64,000 bases of DNA, from positions 4,127,322 through 4,191,321 of the forward strand of contig NZ_KB235922.1 in NCBI RefSeq assembly GCF_000332195.1, given 5' to 3'. The DNA is from Pleurocapsa sp. PCC 7319 (lineage in GTDB: Bacteria; Cyanobacteriota; Cyanobacteriia; Cyanobacteriales; Xenococcaceae). A program made the position numbers and the translations under genes. Of the stretch, positions 18,158-26,571 are shown piece by piece. The first letter of the stretch is position 1. Each line of letters opens with the position of its first letter. The notes beneath the pieces were generated by a model. The model worked only from the letters and a program-made list of their open reading frames with translations, made no database searches and was not told the origin of the DNA.

Positions 18158-18661
18158 TTAACTATTTATTTGATTCTCATGGTGAATTTCGCCCAATTCA
18201 TGATTTTCTTCAATCTCATGATCCTGCACAGAATCTAATAAATCTTTTAACTCTTCTAATGATTCATCAGAAATTTCATTGATCATATCAAGTTTTTTCT
18301 CAATGGATTCTAATTCTCCTTCAACAGAAGTATCTTGAAAACTAAATCCTTCGAGATCTGATTTGGAGTCAGCTTCATCTACGGCAGATTCACTTTCATC
18401 AGAAAACTCGCCCATCAACTCCAAAGACTCTTCTTCGGCTAAAGGAGTTTCATCAAAACCAAATTCTGGCAACTCCGATTCATCGACTGAATCGAACAAT
18501 GCTCCTACTTCTGTGATTGAATCAATCGATTCAGAATCCATCTCATCCACAGCAGATTCACTCTGAGCAGAAAACTCGTCCATCAAGTCCGGAAGACTCT
18601 TCTTCGACAGAAGTATCCTGGAAACTGAATTCTTCCTCATCCATGGGAGATTGACTCTCAT
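18158..18661 (-). pseudogene. C-terminal continuation of the acidic repeat protein, out of frame
   Basis: From about 18590 down, this frame continues the repeat protein encoded upstream: LMDEFSAQSESAVDEMDSES, then SITEVGALFDSVDESELPEF and FGFDETPLAEEESLELMGEF, ending in a non-repetitive helical tail (KLDMINEISDESLEELKDLL and onward). The first part of the open frame (about 25 codons) is the wrong frame of the repeat. Compared with neighbouring repeat copies there is one extra G at 18591-18592 (TCCGGAAGACTC against TCCGAAGACTC elsewhere). Either the gene is truly frameshifted or the extra base is a sequencing or assembly error. Joined, the protein would be about 1116 residues. Confidence 0.7.
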
Positions 18662-21509
18662 TAGCCAATTCTTCCATCAAGTCCGAAGACTCTTCTTCGG
18701 CTAAAGGAGTTTCATCAAAACTAAATTCTGGCAACTCCGATTCATCGACTGAATCGATCAATGCTCCTACTTCTGTGATTGAATCAATCGATTGAGAATC
18801 CATCTCATCCACAGCAGATTGACTCTCATTACTAAACTCGCCCATCAAGCCCAAAGACTCTTCTTCCAAGGGTGTATCCTGGAAACTGAATTCTTCCTCA
18901 TCCATGGGAGATTGACTCTCATTAGCCAATTCTTCAATCATGTCCGAAGACTCTTCGACAGCAGGAGTTTCATCCAAACTAAATTCTGGCAACTCCGATT
19001 CATCGACTGAATCGATCATTGCTCCTACTTCTGCAATTGAATCAATCGATTGAGAATCCATCTCATCCACAGCAGATTGACTCTCATTACTAAACTCGCC
19101 CATCAAGCCCAAAGACTCTTCTTCAACAGAAGTATCTTGTAAACTAAACTCTTCCTCATCTGATGGAGAATTCATTTCATCCACGGGAGATTCACTCTCA
19201 TCAGAAAAATCAGCCATTAACTCCGAAGACTCTTCTTCAACGGAAGTATCCTGGAAACTGAATTCTTCCTCATCCATGGGAGATTGACTCTCATTAGCCA
19301 ATTCTTCCATCAAGTCCGAAGAGTCTTCGACAACAGGAGTTTCATCAAAACTAAATTCTGGCAACTCCGATTCATCGACTGAATCGATCAATGCTCCTAC
19401 TTCTGTGATTGAATCAATCGATTGAGAATCCATCTCATTAATGGCAGATTGACTCTCATTACTAAACTCGCCCATCAAGCCCAAAGACTCTTCTTCAACA
19501 GAAGTATCTTGTAAACTAAACTCTTCCTCATCTGATGGAGAATTCATTTCATCCACGGAAGATTGACTCTCATTAGAAAACTCGCCCATTAAGTCAGAGG
19601 AATCTTGTTCAACTACAAGATTGTCATCAAAACCCAATTCTGATGATTCCGATTCATTAACTAAGTCCATCAACGATTCTACTTCTGTCATGGAATCACT
19701 AGATTCGGAATTCATCTCCTCTAAGGCAGATTGACTCTCATTAGAAAATTTATCCATCAAGTCAGGAGACTCTTCTTCTATCATGGAAGCATCTTGGAAC
19801 TCGAACTCTTCGGCATCTGATTCAGAGTTCATTTGATCCAGAGAAAATTCATTTTCCTCAAAACCCAATTCTGATAATTCCGATTCATTAACTGAGTCCA
19901 TCAACGATTCTACTTCTGTCATTGAATCACTAGATTCGGAATCCATCTCCTCTAAGGCAGATTGACTCTCATGAGAAAACTCATCCATCAAATCAGGAGA
20001 CTCTTCTTCTATCATGGAAGCATCTTGGAACTCGAACTCTTCGGCATCTGATTCGGAGTTCATTTGATCCAGAGAAGATTCATTTTCCTTAAAACCCAAT
20101 TCTGATAATTCCGATTCATTAACTGAGTCCATCAACGATTCTACTTCTGTCATGGAATCACTAGATTCGGAATTCATCTCCTCTAAGGCAGATTCACTTT
20201 CATTAGAAAACTCGCCCATTAAGTCAGAGGAATCTTGTTCAACTACAAGATTGTCATCAAAACCCAATTCTGATGATTCCGATTCATTAACTGAGTCCAT
20301 CAACGATTCTACTTCTGTCATTGAATTACTAGATTCGGAGTCCATCTCCTCTACAGTAGATTCAGTTTCATCAGCTAATTGACCCATCCATTCTGGAGAC
20401 TCTTCTTCTATTAGTAGTGGATCTTCAAAGCTAAATTCTTCGATATCCGATTCTGAATCCATTTCTTCAATAGGTGATTCCCTTTCATCAGCTAATTGAC
20501 CCATCCATTCTGGAGACTCTTCTTCTATTAGTAGGGGATCTTCAGAGCTAAATTCCTCGGCATCCGATTCGGAGTCCAGCTCTTCACCATCATCATTAAA
20601 TTCTTCAGATGATTGACTGTCAAACATTTTTAATTCGGACTCACCTAGAGCACTACTTAAATGTTCTATATCTGCATCAGAGTTAGTTACATCTTCACCT
20701 ATTTCAAAATTAGATTCTTCATCAATAATATTTACCTGTTTTTCTTCATCAGTATTTTTGTTTTCTATAGATAAATTATTGTCAAATCCCTCTAGCTCAG
20801 ATTCATCCAAAGAACCAATTAGTTTATCAACTATTTCTAGTTCTGAATCGTTATTTAATTCGATAGATTCTGATTGTTCGGAAACATCAGTAAATGGATT
20901 AATACTTAATTGATCTTGGTTTTCTATTACTTCATTATTAAATACTTCTATATCTGATTCATCTAAAGAATTAACAAGTTGTGCAACTTCTAAATCTGAA
21001 TCTAATGGAATTGCCTTTGAATTTACTTGTTGATCTTCATTATCGTGAGTAAGATTAACAAGATTTTGCTCAATAGGTGATATTACTTGATCTAATTGGG
21101 CTTGTTTAAAAGATAGTTGTTCTACTTCAGTTTCTAATTGTTGTTTTTGAGTATTTAAATCAGAAATTATAGTGATAAGCTGATTTTGCTCTGTTTGCAG
21201 TGAGTTTATCTCGGCTTCTACTGCATGCCTCTTAACATTAATTTCATTTAAAGATTGCTGTAATTGTGTATCTTGATTATTAATTTCTGAGATTTGCTTA
21301 ACTGATGAGCTATTATCTTGATTATTTTTAGAATCTTTTTTATTGTTAGTAACCAAAGCTCCAGCCACGCAAGCCATAGCTCCAACCGCACCAGTACCCT
21401 TTAAGGTTTTTTGAATATTATTATCTTTGACTAACATTCCAATACCAAAGGTTGCACCAAAAGCAAGGGAACTTAGCAGAATATTATTAACAACTTTTGC
21501 TGATTCCAT
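18558..21509 (-). CDS. Large acidic repeat protein with N-terminal membrane segments and coiled coil
   Basis: About 983 residues from ATG 21509 (the open frame extends five codons further to TTG). Residues 9-30 and 40-58 are hydrophobic (ILLSSLAFGATFGIGMLV; GAVGAMACVAGALV), about 70-160 is a Gln/Leu-rich coiled coil, and the remainder is Asp/Glu/Ser-rich repeat. The core motif is S-(M/I)-TEV-x2-L-x-DSV-(N/D)-ESE, with seven clear copies here and an eighth in the downstream frame. Older, diverged versions lie nearer the N-terminus (LEVAQLVNSLDESDIEVF, LEIVDKLIGSLDESELEGF). Between cores are EFSFQDTSVEEES and LM-x-EFSNESQS-type blocks. I do not recognise the family. It is probably membrane-tethered and largely disordered. 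Its frame ends early at 18558 because of the one-base lesion near 18591. Confidence 0.75.
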   Translation of the reverse strand: MESAKVVNNILLSSLAFGATFGIGMLVKDNNIQKTLKGTGAVGAMACVAGALVTNNKKDSKNNQDNSSSVKQISEINNQDTQLQQSLNEINVKRHAVEAEINSLQTEQNQLITIISDLNTQKQQLETEVEQLSFKQAQLDQVISPIEQNLVNLTHDNEDQQVNSKAIPLDSDLEVAQLVNSLDESDIEVFNNEVIENQDQLSINPFTDVSEQSESIELNNDSELEIVDKLIGSLDESELEGFDNNLSIENKNTDEEKQVNIIDEESNFEIGEDVTNSDADIEHLSSALGESELKMFDSQSSEEFNDDGEELDSESDAEEFSSEDPLLIEEESPEWMGQLADERESPIEEMDSESDIEEFSFEDPLLIEEESPEWMGQLADETESTVEEMDSESSNSMTEVESLMDSVNESESSELGFDDNLVVEQDSSDLMGEFSNESESALEEMNSESSDSMTEVESLMDSVNESELSELGFKENESSLDQMNSESDAEEFEFQDASMIEEESPDLMDEFSHESQSALEEMDSESSDSMTEVESLMDSVNESELSELGFEENEFSLDQMNSESDAEEFEFQDASMIEEESPDLMDKFSNESQSALEEMNSESSDSMTEVESLMDLVNESESSELGFDDNLVVEQDSSDLMGEFSNESQSSVDEMNSPSDEEEFSLQDTSVEEESLGLMGEFSNESQSAINEMDSQSIDSITEVGALIDSVDESELPEFSFDETPVVEDSSDLMEELANESQSPMDEEEFSFQDTSVEEESSELMADFSDESESPVDEMNSPSDEEEFSLQDTSVEEESLGLMGEFSNESQSAVDEMDSQSIDSIAEVGAMIDSVDESELPEFSLDETPAVEESSDMIEELANESQSPMDEEEFSFQDTPLEEESLGLMGEFSNESQSAVDEMDSQSIDSITEVGALIDSVDESELPEFSFDETPLAEEESSDLMEELANESQSPMDEEEFSFQDTSVEEESSGLDGRVFCSE

Positions 21510-21981
21510 TTTATGTAAGTTCAATATAAGTTAGCTTATTAAAGAAGTTATGTTTTCAGAGCTGTAGCTTCAAAAGCTACTTTACTTTGGGAAACATAGC
21601 AACCAATGGCTGATTGGTTCTGAAATACGAGAACTTCCTTAGTCTCATATTTAAGAGTTCCCAAATGTTTATTTAAAATTAACAGCTGAAGTCATCAGTA
21701 AAAAAATACTGAGATATCTAATTGATATTGGTAAACTTAATCCAAAAACTACTTGAAGAAGAAATTTGCGAATCACAAGAATATCAAGATGTTCACTCGA
21801 TTTAGATTTAATATTTATTAATCAGAGTCTTTTATTAACTCGAGCAAAATGCATAATTGAAAAGAGTAAATAACGGTTTTTCACGTTTTTAACTACAAAA
21901 TGTATTTTTAGAATTCTTGAAAAGACCATAAATCGGTTTAAGATAATGATGACGTAATAATACTTAATATTTACTCTGACT
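21510..21981. other. Divergent intergenic region, acidic protein / grxC
   Basis: About 470 AT-rich base pairs. A short inverted repeat GTAGCTTcaAAAGCTAC lies near 21565-21580, close to the start of the acidic protein gene. No open frame of interest and no recognised RNA was found. Promoters for both directions should lie here; the stretch TTAAGATAATGATGACGTAA about 30 bp before grxC is a plausible but unproven promoter. Confidence 0.4.
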
Positions 21982-22236
21982 ATGGCAGCAAAGATTGAAA
22001 TATATACTTGGAGTAGTTGTCCATTTTGCATTCGTGCCAAAGGGCTACTCGATCACAAAGGGGTTCAATATATTGAGTACTGCATTGATGGTGATGAAGA
22101 TGCAAGAGATAGCATGACAGAAAGAACTAATGGTAGATCGAGCTTACCGCAAATTTTTATAGATGATCGCCATATTGGTGGCTGCGACGATCTTTATGCT
22201 TTAGAAAGTAGGGGAGAATTAGACCCTCTATTGTAG
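21982..22236 (+). CDS. grxC: Glutaredoxin 3
   Basis: An 84-residue dithiol glutaredoxin with active site CPFC at residues 14-17 (WSSCPFCIRAKGLL), the cis-Pro segment SSLPQIFIDDRHIGGCDDLY and the C-terminal ALESRGELDPLL. It reduces protein disulfides and glutathione mixed disulfides using glutathione. It is immediately followed by gshB (66-bp gap) on the same strand, a common cyanobacterial pairing of glutathione synthesis and use. Confidence 0.95.
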   Translation: MAAKIEIYTWSSCPFCIRAKGLLDHKGVQYIEYCIDGDEDARDSMTERTNGRSSLPQIFIDDRHIGGCDDLYALESRGELDPLL

Positions 22237-22302
22237 AGGGGTATCGCTCAGTTGTACCTTATTAGTTAAAGAAATACCAAGCATTTACTCAAGGAAAAAA
22301 GT

Positions 22303-23271
22303 GTGAAACTCGCGTTTATCATTGATCCAATAGCAAAATTAGACCCAGGACACGATAGCAGCGTTGCCATGATGGAAGCGGCACAGATCTTAGGTCATCA
22401 AGTCTGGATAACTGAAGCTAATCAACTAAGTATCATTGGGGGTAAAGCTTGGGGATATTTACAAGCAGTTGATTTGAAACTAGTGAAGCTAGTTGATGGA
22501 CATTGGCAAGCAGAATCAGATTGGTATCAACTGGGCAATAAATTGCTAACTTGTTTGGAGGAAATGGATGCCGTTTTTATGCGCACCGATCCTCCTGTTA
22601 CTGTTCCTTATCTCTACACTACATACATCTTAGATTTAATTGATCGAGATCGGACTTTAGTAGTAAATTCTCCCCAAGGATTGAGAACTGCCAACGAAAA
22701 AGTGTACGCACTTCAATTTACCTCTGTAATTCCAGAAACTATTGTCAGTCAGGATAAATCGGTAATTGCTCAATTTGTTGAAGAGAAACAATCTGCCGTA
22801 TTAAAACCTTTAGGGGGCAAAGGGGGAGAAGGAATTTTATTCTTAGAAGCTGGCGATCGCAATTTTAATTCTTTAATTGAGGTAAGTACGTATCAAGGAC
22901 GTGAGCCTGTAATGGTTCAAGAATATTTGCCTGCTGCTAAGGAAGGTGATAAAAGGATTATTCTACTTGACGGTGAACCAATTGGAGCAGTTAACCGTAT
23001 TCCTAGTGGTACCGAATTTAGAGGAAATATGGCAGTGGGCGGAAAAGCGGTCAAGGCAGATATCACCGCCAGAGAACAAGAAATTTGTGCCATTGTTGCC
23101 CCACAATTGCGTGCTGATAATCTTTATTTTGTCGGAATTGATGTAATTGGAGGCTACTTGACAGAGGTGAATGTTACTAGTCCTACTGGAATCAGGGAAA
23201 TAGATCGCTTAAATAACGTCAGTTTAGGTAAGCAAGTGATTGAATGGCTAGAGAACACAATATCTAACTAA
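22303..23271 (+). CDS. gshB: Glutathione synthetase
   Basis: A 322-residue ATP-grasp enzyme joining gamma-glutamylcysteine and glycine. Start is GTG 22303, preceded by AAGGAAAAAAGT (Shine-Dalgarno AAGGA). N-terminus MKLAFIIDPIAKLDPGHDSS; the ATP-binding loop is LKPLGGKGGEGILFLE near residue 165; metal ligands lie in YFVGIDVIGGYLTEVNVTSP near the C-terminus. It is downstream of grxC. Confidence 0.95.
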   Translation: MKLAFIIDPIAKLDPGHDSSVAMMEAAQILGHQVWITEANQLSIIGGKAWGYLQAVDLKLVKLVDGHWQAESDWYQLGNKLLTCLEEMDAVFMRTDPPVTVPYLYTTYILDLIDRDRTLVVNSPQGLRTANEKVYALQFTSVIPETIVSQDKSVIAQFVEEKQSAVLKPLGGKGGEGILFLEAGDRNFNSLIEVSTYQGREPVMVQEYLPAAKEGDKRIILLDGEPIGAVNRIPSGTEFRGNMAVGGKAVKADITAREQEICAIVAPQLRADNLYFVGIDVIGGYLTEVNVTSPTGIREIDRLNNVSLGKQVIEWLENTISN

Positions 23272-23443
23272 TATCATTGGGCGCAAGTAAAGTGGTCAAC
23301 ATCAAATTTGACGAGCGAACCTGCCGAAGTTTCCTCGGCTAAGGAACGTACGAGTTATCGGTTGAGGCTGATAGGAAGATCGGAAGAGAGCTTCAAGGTG
23401 CGTTTCCCCACTAACAAATATGCTAGTTGAATGTAAATTGGCT

Positions 23444-23478
23444 TAATCAGTAATCAGTAATCAGTAATCAGTAATCAG
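23444..23478. repeat. Heptanucleotide tandem array, unit TAATCAG x5
   Basis: Five exact copies, ending 2 bp before the DUF2499 start codon, so it occupies the position of the ribosome-binding site. The preceding 170 bp (23272-23443) show no gene I recognise. Confidence 0.9.
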
Positions 23479-23480
23479 CT

Positions 23481-23795
23481 ATGCACGCATTATCAATTCC
23501 GACTTGGATAGTTCATGTTTCTAGCGTTCTTGAGTGGGCGGTTGCTATCTTCTATATTTGGCAATATGGGAAAATTACTGGCGATCGCTCTTGGTACAAT
23601 TTGTCTTTTGCCATGCTACCGGCTTTAGTTAGTGCTATGTGTGCCTGTACTTGGCATTTCTTCGATAATCTCCAGTCTTTAGAATGGTTAGTCACCATGC
23701 AAGCATCAATGACTGTGGTAGGCAACTTTACGGTTTGTATTGCTGCTTGGGGAATCTGGCGTAGCTCTAGAAATATTGAGATCGACTCTGATTAA
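23481..23795 (+). CDS. DUF2499 (Ycf49-like) membrane protein
   Basis: A 104-residue protein with three hydrophobic helices (about 8-28, 42-60, 70-93). Landmarks: PTWIVHVSSVLEWAVAIFYI near the start and ALVSAMCACTWHFFDN in the middle, the DUF2499 signature conserved in cyanobacteria and some plastids as Ycf49. Function is unknown. A DUF3593 gene follows 18 bp downstream, a recurring pair that suggests a shared membrane complex. The ribosome-binding region is replaced by a heptamer array. Confidence 0.88.
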   Translation: MHALSIPTWIVHVSSVLEWAVAIFYIWQYGKITGDRSWYNLSFAMLPALVSAMCACTWHFFDNLQSLEWLVTMQASMTVVGNFTVCIAAWGIWRSSRNIEIDSD

Positions 23796-23813
23796 GCTTG
23801 TATTAATTTTGCA

Positions 23814-24104
23814 ATGAATAAAGAAAGTTTATTTGCCATTTCGTTATTTCCCTATCTCGGCTTTTTGTGGTTTATGACTCGTTCGGGGAAAACACCACGT
23901 CTAGCTTTGATTGGTTTCTATGTCCTCTTGATTTTTGTGGCTATAACCATTCCTGCGGGTATTTATGCCCAAGAACATTATGGCAAAAGCTTAGCTAATG
24001 TCGATTGGCTGCACGGGAGTGCAGAACTTTTTCTAACATTTTCTAACATTTTGGTGGTTTTAGGTTTTCGTCAGGCGATTATCAAGCTGAAAAAAACTGA
24101 ATAA
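23814..24104 (+). CDS. DUF3593 membrane protein
   Basis: A 96-residue protein with about three hydrophobic helices. The N-terminus MNKESLFAISLFPYLGFLWF and the HGSAELFLTFSNILVVLGFR segment match the cyanobacterial/plastid DUF3593 family as I remember it. It is paired with the preceding DUF2499 gene in an evident two-gene operon. No catalytic motif is visible. Confidence 0.85.
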   Translation: MNKESLFAISLFPYLGFLWFMTRSGKTPRLALIGFYVLLIFVAITIPAGIYAQEHYGKSLANVDWLHGSAELFLTFSNILVVLGFRQAIIKLKKTE

Positions 24105-24155
24105 TACACCTGATTTGATTTCTCACTGCTCTAAATGAAACAATGATTCGCTGCT

Positions 24156-24424
24156 ATTAGCTATTAGCCATTAGCCATTAGCCATTAGCCATTAGCCAAC
24201 CGTGACAAGTTAAGCTAATTTGCATTAAGTCAACTACTATATATAGTGTCTTATTTATTTTTTAGAACTATATGTAGATTCAAGGTTAGAGAACAATTCA
24301 TAGTACAAAGAGACTATTTTAGTGACAAAACTCGTTACTCGTTACTCGTTACTCGTTACTCAAAACTAGTTGACAAACAACACACACCCTTAACTTGTCA
24401 CCAATGGCCATTAGCCATTAGCTT
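24156..24424. repeat. Cluster of heptamer arrays (ATTAGCC, CTCGTTA, ATTAGCC)
   Basis: Within the 323-bp gap between DUF3593 and prfB there are three arrays: ATTAGCC-type x6 at 24156-24197, CTCGTTA x4.4 at 24331-24361 and ATTAGCC-type x2 at 24410-24423, the last abutting the prfB stop. No gene or RNA was recognised between them. Confidence 0.9.
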
Positions 24425-24427
24425 GTA

Positions 24428-25538
24428 TCAAACCAACTGATTTTCTTGTCGGAGATAGGCCTCAATAAAGGGGTTGAGATTGCCATCCATTACGTCGTTA
24501 ACATCGGTGGTTTCGGTTTCTGTTCGCAAATCCTTAACCATTTGATAAGGATGAAAAACGTAATTACGGATCTGATTTCCCCAAGCAGCTTCTACCATGT
24601 CGCCCCGAATTTCAGCGATCTCTTTTGCTCGTTGTTCCTCGGCAATGATCAGTAATTTAGCTTTTAAAAGGGCTAAGGCTCGCTCTTTATTTTGTAACTG
24701 GGAACGCTCCTCTGTGCAACGCACAGCAATTTTAGTCGGTAAATGAGTAATTTGGACGGCAGTTTCTACCTTATTGACGTTTTGTCCCCCAGCACCACCA
24801 GAGCGTGATGTTTTGATTTCTAAATCTTTATCAGGAATTTCTAGATCTAGCTCTTCATCCCCTAGATTGGGCATAATTTCTACCCCAGCAAAGCTAGTTT
24901 GCCGTTTTCCGTTAGCGTTATAAGGAGAGATTCTAACTAGGCGGTGGGTTCCTTTCTCAGCTTTTAAATAGCCATAAGCATAACGCCCTTCGATTTCTAG
25001 GGTAGCGGATTTGATTCCTGCTTCATCCCCAGGAGAAGATTCTGCCAGACGGACTTTGTAACCTTGTTTTTCGCTCCACCGAGTATACATCCGCAATAGC
25101 ATTTCTGCCCAATCTTGAGCATCTGTGCCCCCTGCACCAGCATTAATGGTTAAAACGGCTCCTTTGGTATCATAAGTGCCAGATAATAGCTGTTGTAATT
25201 CCCACAGCTCTAGTTCTTTTTCTAATTGCTCTAAGTTTGTTTGGGCTTCTGTTGCTAAAGCTTCATCTGATTCTAATTCCAGTAATTCGGCGATCGCTTT
25301 AGTATCTTCTAAAGTACTCTGCCATTGCTGATATTGTTCTAGGCTAGACTTAAGCTCATTCAATTCTTGCAAAACTTGCTGAGCTACGTCACGATTATCC
25401 CAGAAGTCGGGTTGAGCCGCACTTTGTTCTAAATCTTGAATTTTTGCAGTTATGGCAGGAGGGTCAAAGATATTCCTGAGTTTTACCCAGGCGTAGAGAT
25501 ACAGTTTCGATGTTTCGTTTTAATTCTGATACTTCCAT
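24428..25538 (-). CDS. prfB: Peptide chain release factor 2, with programmed +1 frameshift
   Basis: Recognises UGA and UAA and triggers peptide release. The zero frame begins ATG 25538 ([20 protein letters not shown]), reaches CTT-TGA at 25469-25464 after 24 codons, and continues in the +1 frame as [39 protein letters not shown] contains the usual internal Shine-Dalgarno-like AGGA just before the slip site, the classical autoregulation by RF2 level. Downstream are the SPGDE-type tripeptide context, [10 protein letters not shown] (GGQ peptidyl-hydrolase loop) and a normal C-terminus. The post-shift part alone is open from 25372. Confidence 0.95.
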
Positions 25539-25616
25539 TGAAGAACATTCTCAAATAACTTATTATTGGCTCTATTAATTATTGATTATTAACTATCAAT
25601 GATCAATCAGTAATTA

Positions 25617-25847
25617 CTAATTATTAATTAACTCAATGTATTGGCTTTCTAATAAAAAAGCTCCTTGAGTAAAGCGAATACCCCAATAACCACCAGGGCG
25701 ACGCTCCATTACTACTCCTGTTTCCCCTACAGTCAAAAGATTGGGGGAGCGTAGCATAGGCATGGGTTCAGCAGTCTTAATATAAGCAGGTAAGGCGACT
25801 ATTTTGACCTGATCGCCTACTTTGATTTTTTTCTGTTCCTGGTTCAT
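25617..25847 (-). CDS. sipA: SipA-like regulator (DUF3148)
   Basis: A 76-residue SH3-like beta protein. The stretches VALPAYIKTAEPMPMLRSPN, VGETGVVMERRPGGYWGIRF and GAFLLESQYIE match what I recall of SipA, which binds and stimulates the NblS/Hik33 histidine kinase in cyanobacterial stress signalling. Start is ATG 25847. It is 17 bp downstream of the LRAT-like gene on the same strand. A TAATTAC-type degenerate heptamer array (about 25612-25632) overlaps its stop codon. Confidence 0.88.
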   Translation of the reverse strand: MNQEQKKIKVGDQVKIVALPAYIKTAEPMPMLRSPNLLTVGETGVVMERRPGGYWGIRFTQGAFLLESQYIELINN

Positions 25848-25864
25848 GGTTCAAAAAGTCAATT

Positions 25865-26551
25865 TCAAAAAGTCAATTCTTGTTGATTGCGCACAATATT
25901 TTCGGTCATTTCCGCTAATTCACTCAGTTCTATCTCCAATTTGCTGGCTTGTTTTTCAAAGTGTAGCTTTTTAGCGATCGCTGCTCGGGCTAAATCTTCG
26001 CGTTCTTTAATCAAAGCTTGTTTTGCTACTCGATCCCATACTTGGACTTCGTTGATCGCCTGTTGATATTCTGGCTGTACCCGATCCCAAACTGATTTAA
26101 TATCCGTCAGGGCTTCGGCTAACAACTGCTGAGCATTACGGCTGTCTTTGCCTTGCAGTGCCTGTTTAATTGGTTTATATAGTTTTGAAGCATCAAGGGT
26201 ATGAATCAGGGGTAAAAAATCTTTGACCTGTTGACTTTCGCTGACTCCTGTTTTACACCAGCTAACAAAATGTTCGCAGTTATTAAATAGTAAATTATAT
26301 TTGCGCTCTCCTAGTCGACTTTCTGCTCTTTCTACTACTACATGAGGAATAAAGCCAAATCCATCGCCATATTCGGCAACATATACAGGATTTCCCCTAC
26401 TAAACGTTGCTAGGGATGTCCTTTCGATGGTTTCGCTGGGCTTGCGATAATGGATTACTGTACCGTCACCACAATCAATACCGTGATGTTGATACAGTCC
26501 ATCTAGCTCCCATAAATTTCGATATACGTAAATGCGATCGCCTTTCGCCAT
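25865..26551 (-). CDS. LRAT/NlpC-P60-like thiol protein
   Basis: A 228-residue protein. Residues 1-115 show the permuted papain-like LRAT fold: MAKGDRIYVYRNL, the catalytic His in LYQHHGIDCGDGTVIHY near residue 23, and catalytic Cys in LFNNCEHFVSWCKTG near 93. Residues 115-228 are helical and charged, probably a coiled coil (LIKEREDLARAAIAKKLHFE). LRAT-type enzymes transfer acyl groups or hydrolyse lipids or peptides; the substrate here is unknown. Seventeen bases separate it from the sipA-like gene, so coexpression is likely. Confidence 0.78.
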   Translation of the reverse strand: MAKGDRIYVYRNLWELDGLYQHHGIDCGDGTVIHYRKPSETIERTSLATFSRGNPVYVAEYGDGFGFIPHVVVERAESRLGERKYNLLFNNCEHFVSWCKTGVSESQQVKDFLPLIHTLDASKLYKPIKQALQGKDSRNAQQLLAEALTDIKSVWDRVQPEYQQAINEVQVWDRVAKQALIKEREDLARAAIAKKLHFEKQASKLEIELSELAEMTENIVRNQQELTF

Positions 26552-26571
26552 TGGATATTTGCTTAAATGAT

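Noticed and set aside
22240-22257. GGGGTATCGCTCAGTTG after grxC resembles the 5' end of tRNA-Ala
   Set aside because: No anticodon arm, T arm or CCA end follows; at most a fragment.
23377-23388. AGATCGGAAGAG, identical to the first 12 bases of a common sequencing adapter
   Set aside because: The following bases do not continue as adapter and flanking sequence runs on normally, so I take it as coincidence rather than contamination.
23272-23440. Group II intron or SRP-RNA-like block after gshB
   Set aside because: GC content and some GGAAGA-type words hinted at a structured RNA, but no domain V hairpin or SRP GGAA tetraloop context could be built.
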